The notes under the pieces: model-generated
The model's database searches: none
Seen by the model: only the letters and a program-made list of their open reading frames with translations
What the model was told of the DNA's origin: nothing
Part shown: positions 8,831 to 17,708 of the stretch, piece after piece
How positions within the stretch are numbered: position 1 is the first letter of the stretch
How the letters are laid out: every line of letters begins with the position of its first letter
Translations under genes and position numbers: made by a program
Assembly (NCBI RefSeq): GCF_029338575.1
Contig: NZ_CP119992.1
Location: 1,426,001 to 1,490,000 of the forward strand
Length of the DNA: 64,000 nt
Origin: Halomarina halobia
GTDB lineage: Archaea > Halobacteriota > Halobacteria > Halobacteriales > Haloarculaceae
Direction: 5' to 3'

Positions 8831-9247
8831 CTACTCCGTGATCTCGATGCGGATCGGTTCCGAGCCGTCCTCGTCCTCACGGTCCGGTTCCCGCCCGAGG
8901 TGCCGCTCGACGAGGCGGACGTTGCGGACGTTCGCCTTGAACACCGCGTCGAAGATCGCCCCGACGACGGGGACGGACCCGATCGCGGCGTCGACGGCCA
9001 CGTTCGCCAGCATCCGCACGATCGTCGAGTAGGGGACCCCGAGGTTGGCCGCCTCGTAGACGATGTAGAGCGAGAGACCCGCGCCGAGGAGGTCGCCCGC
9101 GTTCCCGGGGACGACGCTCAGGATCGGATCGATACCGAAGCGGAAGTCCGTTCCGGGGAGTCGGAACCCGTCGTCGAGCAGGTGCGCGACCGCGCGCATT
9201 CGCCGGAGCGCCGCCTCGTCCTTCGGGAGGTCGATGTCGCCGTTCAT
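8831..9247 (-). CDS. DUF4112 family protein
   Basis: A 138-residue protein. The family signature is visible: an N-terminal LAHLLDDGF-like helix (here AVAHLLDDGFRLPGT), then RFGIDPILSVVPGNAGDLLG, and later GSVPVVGAIFDAVFKAN with NVRLVERHL. Two short hydrophobic segments suggest a membrane association. Function is unknown in any organism. Convergent with the upstream kinase-like gene. Confidence 0.9.
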   Translation of the reverse strand: MNGDIDLPKDEAALRRMRAVAHLLDDGFRLPGTDFRFGIDPILSVVPGNAGDLLGAGLSLYIVYEAANLGVPYSTIVRMLANVAVDAAIGSVPVVGAIFDAVFKANVRNVRLVERHLGREPDREDEDGSEPIRIEITE

Positions 9248-9391
9248 ACCGCCCCAAGGACACCCGCGGTCTTGAGGCTAGGTATCCCTCGAGTCCCCGG
9301 ACGGTCCCGCCGCGTCGCGGGTCGACGGTCCGGGAACGACCCGGGAACACGGTGAGTTTTTAGCCTCCTCCCTCGCAATTCTTACCACGTC

Positions 9392-10930
9392 ATGAGCCAG
9401 CAGATTCAGGATACCTACGCGCACTACATCGCGGGCGAGTTCGTCGGCGGGTCGGGCGACGAGACGTTCGAGTCGGTGAACCCGGCGACCGGCGAGCCGC
9501 TGGCGACGTTCGAACGCGGCACGCCCGAGGACGTGGCGCGCGCGGTGGAGGCGGCCGAGAGCGCCTTCGAGGAGTGGCGCTCGCTGTCCTACATCGACCG
9601 CGCCGAGTACCTCTGGGAGATCTACCACGAACTGAAGGAACGCCACGAGGAACTCGGACGCGTAGTCACGAAGGAGTGCGGGAAGGAGATAAGCGAGGGG
9701 AGGGCCGACGTGACCGAGGCCTGGCACATGGTCGAGTGGGCCGCGGGCGACGCCCGCCATCCGAAGGGCGACGTCGTTCCGAGCGAGATCCCGGCGAAGG
9801 ACGCCTACATGCGCCGCAAACCGCGCGGCGTCGTCGGCTGTATCACGCCGTGGAACTTCCCCGTCGCCATCCCGTTCTGGCACATGGCCGTCGCGCTCGT
9901 CGAGGGCAACACGGTCGTCTGGAAGCCCGCCGAGCAGACGCCGATGTGCGGCCAGGTCATCGCCGAGATGTTCGAGTCGACGGGGATCCCCGAGGGAGTC
10001 TTCAACATGGTGCAGGGCTTCGGCGACGCCGGGGCCGCCATCGTCGACCACGAGGACGTGGACAGCGTCCTGTTCACCGGGAGCGCCGAGGTCGGCCACG
10101 AGGTCGCCCGTAAGGTCGCCGAACAGCCCGGCAAACTCGCGGCCTGCGAGATGGGCGGGAAGAACGGCATCGTCGTCACCGAGACGGCGGACCTCGACGT
10201 CGCCGTCCACTCGGCCGTCATGTCGAGCTTCAAGACCACCGGCCAGCGCTGCGTCTCCTCGGAGCGCCTGATCGTCCACGAGGACGTCTACGACGAGTTC
10301 AAGGAGCGTTTCGTCGAGCTCGCGGAGGGGATCTCCGTCGGCGATCCGCTCGCCTCGGACACGTTCATGGGCCCGGCCATCGAGCCCGGACACGTCGAGA
10401 AGATCAGCAAGTACAACGACCTCGCGCGCGAGGAGGCCACGGAGGTGCTCGTCGACCGCACCGAACTCGACGATTCGGAGATCCCCGAGGGCCACGAGGG
10501 GGGCAACTGGGTCGGGCCGTTCGTCTACGAGATCGAGTACGACGACGAGGGCGAGCAGCGCTCCATCCGCGAGGAGGTCTTCGGTCCCCACGTCGCGCTG
10601 ATGAAGTATTCCGGTGACATCGAGCGGGCAGTCGAGATTCACAACGACACGCCCTACGGCCTCGCCGGGGCGATCATCGCGGAGGACTACCGCCAGATCA
10701 ACTACTACCGCGACCGCGCGGAGGTCGGCCTCTCCTACGGCAACCTCCCGTGTATCGGCGCGGAGGTCCAGCTTCCGTTCGGCGGCGTGAAGAAGTCCGG
10801 AAACGGCTACCCCAGCGCCCGCGAGGTCATCGAGGCGGTCACCGAGCGCACGGCGTGGACGCTCAACAACTCGAAGGACATCCAGATGGCACAGGGCCTC
10901 TCGGCCGACATCAAGACCCAGGAGGACTGA
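9392..10930 (+). CDS. NAD(P)-dependent aldehyde dehydrogenase
   Basis: A 512-residue enzyme oxidising an aldehyde to the acid. Hallmarks in order are PWNFPVAIPFWH, the cofactor-site lysine in VVWKPAEQTP, the FTGSAEVG loop, the general base Glu in CEMGGKN, the nucleophile Cys in TTGQRCVSSERL and the EEVFGPHVAL motif. The similarity is to the family annotated as succinate-semialdehyde, alpha-aminoadipic or methylmalonate-semialdehyde enzymes, and I would not choose. The GAGTTTTTAGCC stretch at 9351-9362 is a plausible TATA element about 30 bases before the start. No neighbour suggests the substrate. Confidence 0.93.
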   Translation: MSQQIQDTYAHYIAGEFVGGSGDETFESVNPATGEPLATFERGTPEDVARAVEAAESAFEEWRSLSYIDRAEYLWEIYHELKERHEELGRVVTKECGKEISEGRADVTEAWHMVEWAAGDARHPKGDVVPSEIPAKDAYMRRKPRGVVGCITPWNFPVAIPFWHMAVALVEGNTVVWKPAEQTPMCGQVIAEMFESTGIPEGVFNMVQGFGDAGAAIVDHEDVDSVLFTGSAEVGHEVARKVAEQPGKLAACEMGGKNGIVVTETADLDVAVHSAVMSSFKTTGQRCVSSERLIVHEDVYDEFKERFVELAEGISVGDPLASDTFMGPAIEPGHVEKISKYNDLAREEATEVLVDRTELDDSEIPEGHEGGNWVGPFVYEIEYDDEGEQRSIREEVFGPHVALMKYSGDIERAVEIHNDTPYGLAGAIIAEDYRQINYYRDRAEVGLSYGNLPCIGAEVQLPFGGVKKSGNGYPSAREVIEAVTERTAWTLNNSKDIQMAQGLSADIKTQED

Positions 10931-11239
10931 CCCGACCGCCGTCGGCGGTGCCATCCCTGTTTTCGTTCGTCTTACGACCGATCCCGTTCGGGACGCGCGG
11001 ACGAGCAGGTGGACTGGAGAGGCGAGTGAAAGGGGAGGCGGGACGGAGTGTCGCCGAGTCCGGGCACCTCGACGACCGTGATGGCGGCCTGTGCGTTGCC
11101 GCGTTACCGAACGAACGAGAAAAGCGCCCGTCCGGTACTCGATATTCGGGTCGCGATGGTATATAAGCATTGGGCGATCGATCGCGGAGCGGATCGCCCC
11201 GGCCGTTCGATCGACGGCCCCCGAATTCGTCCGAGAGCG
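10931..11239. other. Intergenic region with an isolated TATA-like palindrome
   Basis: No convincing protein gene is seen. A hairpin-capable CCGCCGTCGGCGG and a short T run lie just after the aldehyde dehydrogenase stop and could end its transcript. At about 11158-11168 there is GGTATATAAGC, which reads as a TATA box on either strand; nothing protein-coding follows it at the right distance on either strand. Confidence 0.4.
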
Positions 11240-12034
11240 TCAGCGCCGATCCCGGAGCGCGGGGAACTCCTCGCGCACCGACTCGACGCGCTCGGCCGTC
11301 ACGTCGGCGACGACGAGCGCCGGGTCGTCGCCGCAGCTGGCGAGGGGGACGCCCCACGGGTCGTAGACGGTCGAGCGACCGAGGAGCGTGGCGTCCTCGA
11401 AGCTCCCGGAGCCGTTCGCCGCGGCGACGTAGTGTAGGTTTTCGATCGCACGTGCGCGCGGGAGTACGCTCCAGTGCTCGACGCGGGGGTAGGGCCACGC
11501 GCTCGGAACGCAGACGAGGGTCGCGCCGGCGTCGACGAGTTCGCGGTACAGCCCCGGAAACCGGAGGTCGTAGCAGGTCGTCATCCCGACGCCGAACCCC
11601 TGGAAGTCGACGACCGGCGTCGACTCGCCGGGGACGAGCAGGTCCGCCTCCGCGGAGTCGTAGCCGAAGAGGTGGCGCTTGCGGTAGACCGCCCGCCGCT
11701 CGCCGGCGCGGTCGAGGAAGACCGACGTGTTCGCGTACCCCTCCTCTGCGGGGCCGCCGTCGGTCGTCGAGAGGTCCTCGACGATGCTGCCCGCGAGGAT
11801 CGCGAGGTCGTGTTCGCGGGCGGCCTCCGCCAGGCGCGAGAGCGTCGGACCGTCGAGCGACTCGGCGCGGCGCGCGTAGGCGTCGAACGCGAAGTAGCCG
11901 ACGGTGAACACCTCGGGGAGGACGACGAGGTCCGCGCCGCGGCCGGCGGCGGCGGCGACGGCGCGCTCCGCGCGGGCGACGTTTCCGCTCACGTCGCCGG
12001 CTTCGATCTCCAGTTGAGCGAGTGCGAGGCGCAT
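11240..12034 (-). CDS. Carbon-nitrogen hydrolase (nitrilase superfamily amidase)
   Basis: A 264-residue hydrolase of the nitrilase fold. The catalytic triad is visible: Glu in LVVLPEVFT, Lys in VYRKRHLFGY and the nucleophile Cys in GMTTCYDLRFP. A second Glu in VEHWSVLPRARAIEN matches the family. The most likely reaction is hydrolysis of an omega-amide or similar small amide; the spacing resembles Nit2/YafV omega-amidases, but substrate is inferred only. It is followed, same strand, by an SRPBCC protein whose stop is 6 bases from its start. Confidence 0.93.
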   Translation of the reverse strand: MRLALAQLEIEAGDVSGNVARAERAVAAAAGRGADLVVLPEVFTVGYFAFDAYARRAESLDGPTLSRLAEAAREHDLAILAGSIVEDLSTTDGGPAEEGYANTSVFLDRAGERRAVYRKRHLFGYDSAEADLLVPGESTPVVDFQGFGVGMTTCYDLRFPGLYRELVDAGATLVCVPSAWPYPRVEHWSVLPRARAIENLHYVAAANGSGSFEDATLLGRSTVYDPWGVPLASCGDDPALVVADVTAERVESVREEFPALRDRR

Positions 12035-12040
12035 GACGGT

Positions 12041-12469
12041 TCAGACGCCCGGGCCGAGGTCCTCCCGGATGGCGGCTTCGAGGTTGTCGAGTTCGGCGTC
12101 GAGGTTGCGCTTGAAGAAGCGCTCGACGCCGGGGAGCCTCCCGTCGACCACGAACCGGTTCGTGAGGCGCGTTCCCCCCTCGGTCGGTTCGAGTTCGTGC
12201 TCGCCCACGACCCGCATCACCTTCGAACGGCCGACGAACCGGACGTAGCGCGGGGGCTCGACGGTCGTCTCTCGGGTGTCGACGGCGATGGTACGTTTGA
12301 CGAGCGGGATCGGGAGTTCGACGTGCCACCTCGCCGTTCGCTCCCCGGTGGTCTCGAAATCGGTGACGACGCTGATGGGACGCGCCCGCTTCTCCGGGTC
12401 GGAGATGAAGGCCCACACGTCATCGGGTGCCGCGTCCAACTCGAAAGTCCGCTCTACCCGGACAGTCAT
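12041..12469 (-). CDS. SRPBCC (START-like) polyketide-cyclase-fold protein
   Basis: A 142-residue single-domain protein. VERTFELDAAPDDVWAFISD is the standard first strand and helix, and TRLTNRFVVDG leads into the long C-terminal helix LDNLEAAIRED. It probably binds a hydrophobic small molecule, but no ligand can be inferred. It lies just upstream of the nitrilase-fold gene with a 6-base gap, so the two are probably cotranscribed. Confidence 0.88.
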   Translation of the reverse strand: MTVRVERTFELDAAPDDVWAFISDPEKRARPISVVTDFETTGERTARWHVELPIPLVKRTIAVDTRETTVEPPRYVRFVGRSKVMRVVGEHELEPTEGGTRLTNRFVVDGRLPGVERFFKRNLDAELDNLEAAIREDLGPGV

Positions 12470-12502
12470 ACCGGCCCTTCACCGCCGACCGTAAAAAGTG
12501 TC

Positions 12503-12727
12503 CTACCCCAGGGTGACGCGCCAGGTCGTCGACCGCGCCCGTCCCCACTTCTCGATCTCGATCTCCTCGGTCGAGTCGGCGAGTCGCGGGAGCCGAGCGC
12601 CGACCTGCTTGGCCGTGAGGCCGATGCTGTCGGCGATGCGCTTTGCCCGGAAGTACCCCTCTCCCTGGGAGACGCTCTCGCGCAGGTAATCGAGGATGCG
12701 CTGATCCTCCTCGCTCAACTCGGCCAT
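12503..12727 (-). CDS. Small winged-helix protein (DUF7123-like)
   Basis: A 74-residue protein that is essentially one winged helix: LSEEDQRILDYLRESV, then RAKRIADSIGLTAKQVG as the recognition helix region, then a wing ending in STTWRVTLG. Haloarchaeal proteins of this size and sequence are conserved as DUF7123 (number from memory). A DNA- or RNA-binding role is inferred from the fold. It is 33 bases upstream of the SRPBCC gene in the same direction. Confidence 0.85.
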   Translation of the reverse strand: MAELSEEDQRILDYLRESVSQGEGYFRAKRIADSIGLTAKQVGARLPRLADSTEEIEIEKWGRARSTTWRVTLG

Positions 12728-12904
12728 GCGGCCACTACGGGACGTGACGGATTAACGATTACGGCATTATACAGAGCCGTGGGGGAAGGCACGCCCGACG
12801 TACGTCACCCCCGTCGGCGCGCCGAAGCGACTCGTCGCGCGTCGTACGTCGCGGGGCGGGAATCACGCGCCGTGAACGTCGCCCGGCGGTCCCCGGTGGC
12901 CGCG

Positions 12905-13102
12905 TCAGGGCCTATCGTAGACGTGCAGCGCGGCGATCGCCAGCGCGCCCGCCAGCATCGCCGCGGCGAAGCCCCACGCGGAGAGCACCTGATTCTCGCC
13001 GACCGCGGCCGCGTACATCACGACCGCACCGCCCAGTCCGATCAGCCCGAACACCAGCGCGAGCCCGAGTTCCATGTCCGTCGCCGACGCCGTCTCTGTC
13101 AT
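12905..13102 (-). CDS. Small two-helix membrane protein (DUF7525-like)
   Basis: A 65-residue protein with two predicted membrane helices (about 11-31 and 39-60) and short polar ends. Similar small proteins are conserved in haloarchaea; the DUF number is tentative. The TATA-like GATAAAAATACC at about 13115-13126 sits just before the start on the minus strand. Function unknown. Confidence 0.75.
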   Translation of the reverse strand: MTETASATDMELGLALVFGLIGLGGAVVMYAAAVGENQVLSAWGFAAAMLAGALAIAALHVYDRP

Positions 13103-13207
13103 ACCCGTGGAGCGGACGCGGCGGATAAAAATACCCCCGGTTCGAGCGGAGCGGTCGACGCTCCGCGGACGGAACGATTACCCCGCTCTGCTGCGCAGTC
13201 ACGAACC

Positions 13208-14266
13208 ATGCGCGCAGTCGTCCTCGAGGAGTACGGCGAACCGCTGGTCATCGAAGACGTACCGCGACCGGACCCAGAACCCCACGGCGTCGTCGTCGAG
13301 GTCGAGGCGTGCGGCGTCTGTCGGAGCGACTGGCACGCCTGGATGGGTCACGGCGAGTGGGCCGACGACCGCGTCCCGCGCGGCCAAATCCTGGGACACG
13401 AACCCGCGGGAACCGTCGTCGCGGTCGGCGAACGGGTCGCCGAGGTCCGCGAGGGCGACCGCGTCGCGCTCCCGTTCAACCTGGGCGACGGAACCTGTCC
13501 GTTCTGCCGGAACGGACACGGAAACGTCTGCCCGAACGGTCTCGGCCTCGGGTTTCACCCGGACGCGCCTGGCGCGTTCGCCGAGCAGGTCCACCTCCCG
13601 TGGGCCGACTACAACGCCATGCCCCTCCCCGACGACCTCGACGCTCGCGACGTAGCGGCGCTCGGCTGCCGGTTCATGACCGCGTTCCACGCGCTGGCCC
13701 ACCGCGTCTCCCTCGCGCCGGGCGACTGGGTAGCCGTCCACGGTTGCGGGGGCGTCGGCCTCTCGGCCGTCCACGTCGCCGACGCGCTCGGCGTTCGCGT
13801 CGTCGCGGTCGACGTGCGCGAGTCGGCGCTCGACCGCGCGGCGAGCCTCGGCGCGGACGGGACGGTCGACGCGCGCGACGCCGACGTCCCCGAGGCGGTG
13901 CGGACGATCACGGACGGCGGCGCGCACGTCTCCCTCGACGCGCTCGGCCGGGCGGAGACGTGCCGGAACTCGGTCGCCAGCCTCCGACGACGCGGCGAAC
14001 ACGTCCAGATCGGACTCACGACCGACAGGGAGCGCGGCGAGGTCTCGCTCCCGACCGATCGGATGGCGATGGACGAACTGTCGTTTCACGGCTCGCGGGG
14101 GATGCCGCCGACGCGCTACGACGAACTCCTCGGCCTCCTCTCGTCCGGCGACGTCGATCCGGGGCGACTGGTAAGCCGCGAGGTCCCGCTCGAGGAGGTG
14201 CCGGAGCGACTTGCGGCCATGACGGCGTACGAGACGGAGGGCGTCGAAGTGGTGACCTCGTTCTGA
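13208..14266 (+). CDS. Zinc-dependent medium-chain alcohol dehydrogenase
   Basis: A 352-residue enzyme of the MDR superfamily. The start at 13208 begins MRAVVLEEYGEP. Catalytic zinc ligands are CGVCRSDWHAW and GHEPAGTVV. A structural zinc lobe follows, although CPFCRNGHGNVCPN has three cysteines and GDGTCPFC contributes the first pair, so one ligand position is changed. The Rossmann motif GCGGVGLSAVHVA is preceded by the usual GCRFMTAFHAL. It would oxidise an alcohol or reduce an aldehyde with NAD(P). Confidence 0.93.
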   Translation: MRAVVLEEYGEPLVIEDVPRPDPEPHGVVVEVEACGVCRSDWHAWMGHGEWADDRVPRGQILGHEPAGTVVAVGERVAEVREGDRVALPFNLGDGTCPFCRNGHGNVCPNGLGLGFHPDAPGAFAEQVHLPWADYNAMPLPDDLDARDVAALGCRFMTAFHALAHRVSLAPGDWVAVHGCGGVGLSAVHVADALGVRVVAVDVRESALDRAASLGADGTVDARDADVPEAVRTITDGGAHVSLDALGRAETCRNSVASLRRRGEHVQIGLTTDRERGEVSLPTDRMAMDELSFHGSRGMPPTRYDELLGLLSSGDVDPGRLVSREVPLEEVPERLAAMTAYETEGVEVVTSF

Positions 14267-14405
14267 CGGACCCGGCGCACGGCGACAGCACTACGGCCTT
14301 CGTCGGCCGCCGTCCGGACACCGCCGGCCGACCGTTCGTCGGCGCGGACAGTCCCCCCGATCGCCGCCGCCCTATTTGGCGTTCGGGAGCGAATCCCGGG
14401 ACGTC

Positions 14406-14861
14406 ATGACGGAGCTGACGCTCACCAGTCCCGCCTTCGAGGACGGCGGTCGGATCCCCGATCAGTACGGCTACCGGGAGGAGAACGTCAATCCGCCGCT
14501 GACCGTCGAGGGCGTTCCGGCGGACGCGGAGTCGCTGGTGCTCGTGATGGACGACCCCGACGCGATGGAGCCGGCGGGGAAGGTGTGGGATCACTGGATC
14601 GTCTGGAACGTTCCGCCCGACGTGACGTCGATCCCCGAGGACTGGCGGGCGACCGAGGCGGTCGAGGGGCGAAACGACTACGACGAGGTCGGCTACGGCG
14701 GCCCGAACCCGCCCGACGGGGAGCACATCTACCGGTTCGACTGCTACGCGCTCGACACCACGCTCGACCTCCCGGCGGGGAGCAGGAAGACCGACGTCGA
14801 GGCGGCCATCGAGGGGCACGTCCTCGCGCGGACGAGGCTGACCGGACGGTACGCGCCGTAG
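14406..14861 (+). CDS. YbhB/YbcL (phosphatidylethanolamine-binding protein) family
   Basis: A 151-residue protein. I start it at the ATG at 14406 (MTELTLTSPAF), the usual family N-terminus. Motifs are NVNPPLTVEGVP, the anion-binding VMDDPDA, DHWIVWNVPP, the central GRNDY-type GRNDYDEVGYGGPNPP and HIYRFDCYALD. Known members bind small phosphorylated or lipid ligands; biological function in archaea is not established. Confidence 0.94.
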   Translation: MTELTLTSPAFEDGGRIPDQYGYREENVNPPLTVEGVPADAESLVLVMDDPDAMEPAGKVWDHWIVWNVPPDVTSIPEDWRATEAVEGRNDYDEVGYGGPNPPDGEHIYRFDCYALDTTLDLPAGSRKTDVEAAIEGHVLARTRLTGRYAP

Positions 14862-14898
14862 CACCCGCATCGGGGACCGTGCCGCGCGCGGCGCGCTC

Positions 14899-15777
14899 TC
14901 ACGAGGCCGACCGCGGCGGCGGCGACCAGACGTCGCTCGCGCGGAGGTACTCCTCGAACGTGCGCGGGGTGAACCCGTACTCGGGGACGAGCGCGTCGAC
15001 GTCGATGCCGTACCCGTGTTCGTTGAACCAGGCGTACGTGTCCGCGAGTTCGTCGCCGGCGATCGCGCGGTACTCCTCCACGGGTAGGTGGACCGCGGTC
15101 ACGCTCCGGCCGAGGACCGCCGCGACCGCCTCGGCCAGTTCCGACAGCGTTCTGGCGTCGCCCGCGAGGTCGATGGACGCGCCGACGAACCGATCCGGGT
15201 CGGCGAACGCGCTCGCGACCAGCCGTCCTACGTCGCTCACGTCGACGAGGTCGAGGCGCGTCTCGATCTCGAGGGGGAGCGCCAGCCGCCCGCCGAGGAC
15301 CTCCTCGCGCATCCGCTCTACGTTCTGCATGAAATACACCGGCCGGATCACCGTCGCCGCGAGGTCGAGGTCCCGCACGTGGCGCTCGACGGCGTACTTC
15401 GACTCGAAGTGTTCGAGACCGGTGTCGCGATCCGCCCCGGCGACGGAACTGAGCACGAAGTACGGGACCCCGGCCGCCGCCGCGGCCGTCGCGAGCGTCT
15501 CGCCCTGCTCGATCTCGGCGGCGACGCCGTCCTCGAAGTAGGTCGTGACGCAGTAGACGCCGTCCATCCCCTCCGCGAGCGGTCCCATCTCTGCGTCGTC
15601 GCGCATGTCGCCCTCGACGACGTGGACCCCCCGGGCGGACAGCGCGCGCGCCGCCTCGCCGTGTGCGTCCCGCGTGAGTCCGAAGACCTCGTACTCCCCG
15701 TACTCGCCGGAGAGCAGGTGATCGACGACCGCACCGCCCTGAAAGCCCGTCGCTCCCGCGACCAGAATCCGTTTCAT
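14899..15777 (-). CDS. NmrA-family NAD(P)-binding protein
   Basis: A 292-residue Rossmann-fold protein of the atypical short-chain dehydrogenase group. The N-terminus RILVAGATGFQGGAVVDHLL gives the dinucleotide-binding glycine motif; VVEGDMRDD and VLSSVAGADRDTG are family positions, while the usual catalytic Tyr-Lys pair is absent, as in NmrA proteins that act as redox sensors rather than enzymes. Function here is inferred only from the family. Confidence 0.9.
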   Translation of the reverse strand: MKRILVAGATGFQGGAVVDHLLSGEYGEYEVFGLTRDAHGEAARALSARGVHVVEGDMRDDAEMGPLAEGMDGVYCVTTYFEDGVAAEIEQGETLATAAAAAGVPYFVLSSVAGADRDTGLEHFESKYAVERHVRDLDLAATVIRPVYFMQNVERMREEVLGGRLALPLEIETRLDLVDVSDVGRLVASAFADPDRFVGASIDLAGDARTLSELAEAVAAVLGRSVTAVHLPVEEYRAIAGDELADTYAWFNEHGYGIDVDALVPEYGFTPRTFEEYLRASDVWSPPPRSAS

Positions 15778-16149
15778 GGCGATAGTGGAGACGCGCCGGG
15801 TGGAGATAAGGTATGATAATCATTGGCACGATCCTGGGTTCGTCCCCCGCCGCGGACCGTCACGGTGGACGGCGCTGCGAGCGGGACAGTCGTCGCTCGT
15901 CGTTCGTCGCGAGAGCCGTTACTGTACTCGGAGCGCCGGTCGCCGCCCCCATCGGCGGGGCTGAACGGTACGCGAGCGCTTCGGCGGTCATCGGCCGGGG
16001 GTCGCGCCGCGCTACGGGCCGATCTACCGGGCGGCGTTCGACGTCGTCGTCCTGCCCCTCGCGCTCGCCGGCGTCTCGAGCGTCCTCGACGACCCGTGGA
16101 ACGAGTGGGTATAACCACGCTTTTGTGGCGGGCGTGCGAAGTTCGCGCC
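15778..16149 (+). pseudogene. Intergenic region with a possible gene remnant (C-terminal fragment)
   Basis: No intact gene is seen. On the plus strand, a frame opening after a stop at about 15961 and ending with TAA at about 16114 encodes some 48 codons whose product includes RYGPIYRAAFDVVVLPLALA and ends DDPWNEWV. This looks like genuine protein (aromatics, a hydrophobic helix, a tidy end) but has no start codon and no continuation upstream in any frame that I can identify. I suggest the 3' remnant of a lost gene; a short gene with an unrecognised start is the alternative. Confidence 0.35.
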
Positions 16150-16584
16150 ATGGCCGACGACGAGGAACCATCGAGCGACGAGGAGCGAACGGCAGACGAC
16201 GAGTCCCCCGACGAGTCGACCGAGGAGGGCGGCGAGAAGTCCTTCCGCGAGCGCGTCGAGGAGATCCGACAGCAGCGCGAACAGGAGCGGGAGGAGGGCG
16301 GCGAGTCCCGCGAGGAGCGTCTCGAGGAGGCCTTCGGCGGGGGCGGCGGGCCCGGCGGCATGGGCGGCAACCCCTTCGCGCAGATGATGGGCGGGATGAT
16401 GGGCGGCGGCGGGCCCGGCGGTATGGGCGGCGGCCCGGGCGGGCCCGGCGGCATGGGCGGCCCCGGCCAGCGCGGTCGCGGCGAGGAGCGCGAGGAACTC
16501 GTCCGTGAGGTCCGCAAGGTCCGCGACGAACTGCACGACATCCGCCGCGAGCTGGAGCGCATCGGCGACGCGCTCGAGGACTGA
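16150..16584 (+). CDS. Acidic Gly/Met-rich protein with terminal coiled coil
   Basis: A 144-residue protein in three parts. The first 60 residues are very acidic (DDEEPSSDEERT) and include a charged helix (FRERVEEIRQQREQ). Residues about 62-105 are GGGPGGMGG-type repeats with NPFAQMMGGMMGG. The end is a predicted coiled coil (REELVREVRKVRDELHDIRR). I know no function. The TATA-like GGTATAACC at about 16110-16118 is about 35 bases before the start. Confidence 0.75.
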   Translation: MADDEEPSSDEERTADDESPDESTEEGGEKSFRERVEEIRQQREQEREEGGESREERLEEAFGGGGGPGGMGGNPFAQMMGGMMGGGGPGGMGGGPGGPGGMGGPGQRGRGEEREELVREVRKVRDELHDIRRELERIGDALED

Positions 16585-16640
16585 TCGGACCCGACCACCC
16601 GACGCTCGCCTCTCCCGGTGCGACGAACGACGGGCGACGG

Positions 16641-17393
16641 CTAGAACCGCGCGAGGCTCGACTGTAGCTGTCGCTCGCTCGCGCCCTCCCGAAGCTCGTA
16701 GCCCACGAGGTCGCGCGCGTCGACCGCGTACGCGCTGCCCGCCCGCTCCAGGACGAGCAGTCGCCCCTTCGTCCCGACGACGGTACCCGTGGCGAGCGTC
16801 TCGGGTATCGGCTGGTCGTCGAGCGGGAGGTCGTAGTCGAACTCGAACCGCTCCACGACGTCGAAGTCCGCGAGCAGCGACTCCCAGGCCGCTTCGTCGA
16901 CGGCGCGGTGGAGACCGGCTACCTTCTCAGGGACGCGCACCCGGTCGGTGAGCGTCCGCGCGATCTCGGCCTCCAGTTCGCGCGCGATGCGGCCGTTCGA
17001 GGCGGTGTGGACGTGCGCCGCGCGGTCGGCCCCCTGCTCGCGCAGCCGGGTCTCAAGTCGTTCGAGGCGCGTGACGCCCACCTTGAACGTGGCCGGGGCG
17101 AACGCCGCGAGGTAGACGGCGTGCTCCTGGTAGCAGTCCATCTCGTCCTTGAGACACGTTCCGGTGCAGCGGGCGCAGACCCACGTCGAGGCGTGGGCCT
17201 CGCAGTACGGCGCGGTCGGGGCAGAGCACGGCACGTGGCCGTCGTCGGTGAGCGTTCCGGCGCAGTGGCGCGCCCCGAGGCTGTACTCGAGCCGCGCACC
17301 CCGGTCGAGCGGGAGCCGATCGACCGCCCCGGGGGACGCGTCGCTGGTCACGAGGAGGGCGAGGTCCGGTCGCTGGTAGCCGACGACCTGCAC
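16641..17393 (-). CDS. DUF2797 family zinc-ribbon protein
   Basis: A 250-residue protein of a family shared by haloarchaea and actinobacteria. The N-terminal half carries CAGTL, VPCSAPTAPYCEAH and WVCARCTGTC, cysteine pairs that suggest a bound zinc. The centre has the conserved FKVGVTRLERLETRLREQGA, which resembles a GIY-YIG-like core (the family has been compared to GIY-YIG nucleases), with AHVHTASNGRIARELE following. Activity is unproven. The reading frame and length match the family. Confidence 0.9.
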   Translation of the reverse strand: MQVVGYQRPDLALLVTSDASPGAVDRLPLDRGARLEYSLGARHCAGTLTDDGHVPCSAPTAPYCEAHASTWVCARCTGTCLKDEMDCYQEHAVYLAAFAPATFKVGVTRLERLETRLREQGADRAAHVHTASNGRIARELEAEIARTLTDRVRVPEKVAGLHRAVDEAAWESLLADFDVVERFEFDYDLPLDDQPIPETLATGTVVGTKGRLLVLERAGSAYAVDARDLVGYELREGASERQLQSSLARF

Positions 17394-17450
17394 GCCGGTG
17401 AGTCGGTGCGCGTCCGATATACGCTGTTCGGACGCGATCGCCCGTCGACG

Positions 17451-17642
17451 CTAGTCGAGCTTCGACTGGCCCGGCGGCAGGCCGTGCTCGGCGCGGTAGT
17501 CGAGCAGTTCCCGGTACCGTCCGACCTCGATGGGACAGTCCGAGCGCGGTTTCGCGGTGCAGGTGAGGATCAGGTCCGCCTCCTCGTCCGCGTCCTCCGG
17601 AACGACGATCTCGACGCGATGCTCGATGGAGGGTATTCTCAC
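17451..17642 (-). CDS. Small acidic conserved-looking protein
   Basis: A 63-residue protein starting at GTG (17640-17642), VRIPSIEHRVEIVVPEDAD, with a middle Cys pair spaced as CTAKPRSDC and ending YRAEHGLPPGQSKLD. No ATG is available in frame. The gene is divergent from the nuclease-like gene starting at 17709, leaving 66 bases for two promoters. I do not recognise the family; codon use and composition look authentic. Confidence 0.6.
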   Translation of the reverse strand: MRIPSIEHRVEIVVPEDADEEADLILTCTAKPRSDCPIEVGRYRELLDYRAEHGLPPGQSKLD

Positions 17643-17708
17643 GGCCGGGGGAACGTCCGACGACCCGTCGAGGGACGCGCGAAGGGTCTTAAGCGCGGAC
17701 GACGAACC

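Noticed and set aside
9278..11170. A 630-codon open frame on the minus strand opposite the aldehyde dehydrogenase
   Set aside because: High G+C creates long antisense frames. It overlaps a well-supported gene over nearly its whole length, has no domain, and its composition is a mirror of the sense codons.
11474..14266. A 930-codon plus-strand frame ending with the alcohol dehydrogenase
   Set aside because: The first 580 codons run antisense through the amidase, SRPBCC and small winged-helix genes; the true start is ATG 13208.
15813..16508. A 231-codon plus-strand frame across the spacer and the Gly/Met-rich gene
   Set aside because: It runs in another phase through the Gly/Met-rich gene, giving an Arg-rich product without motifs.
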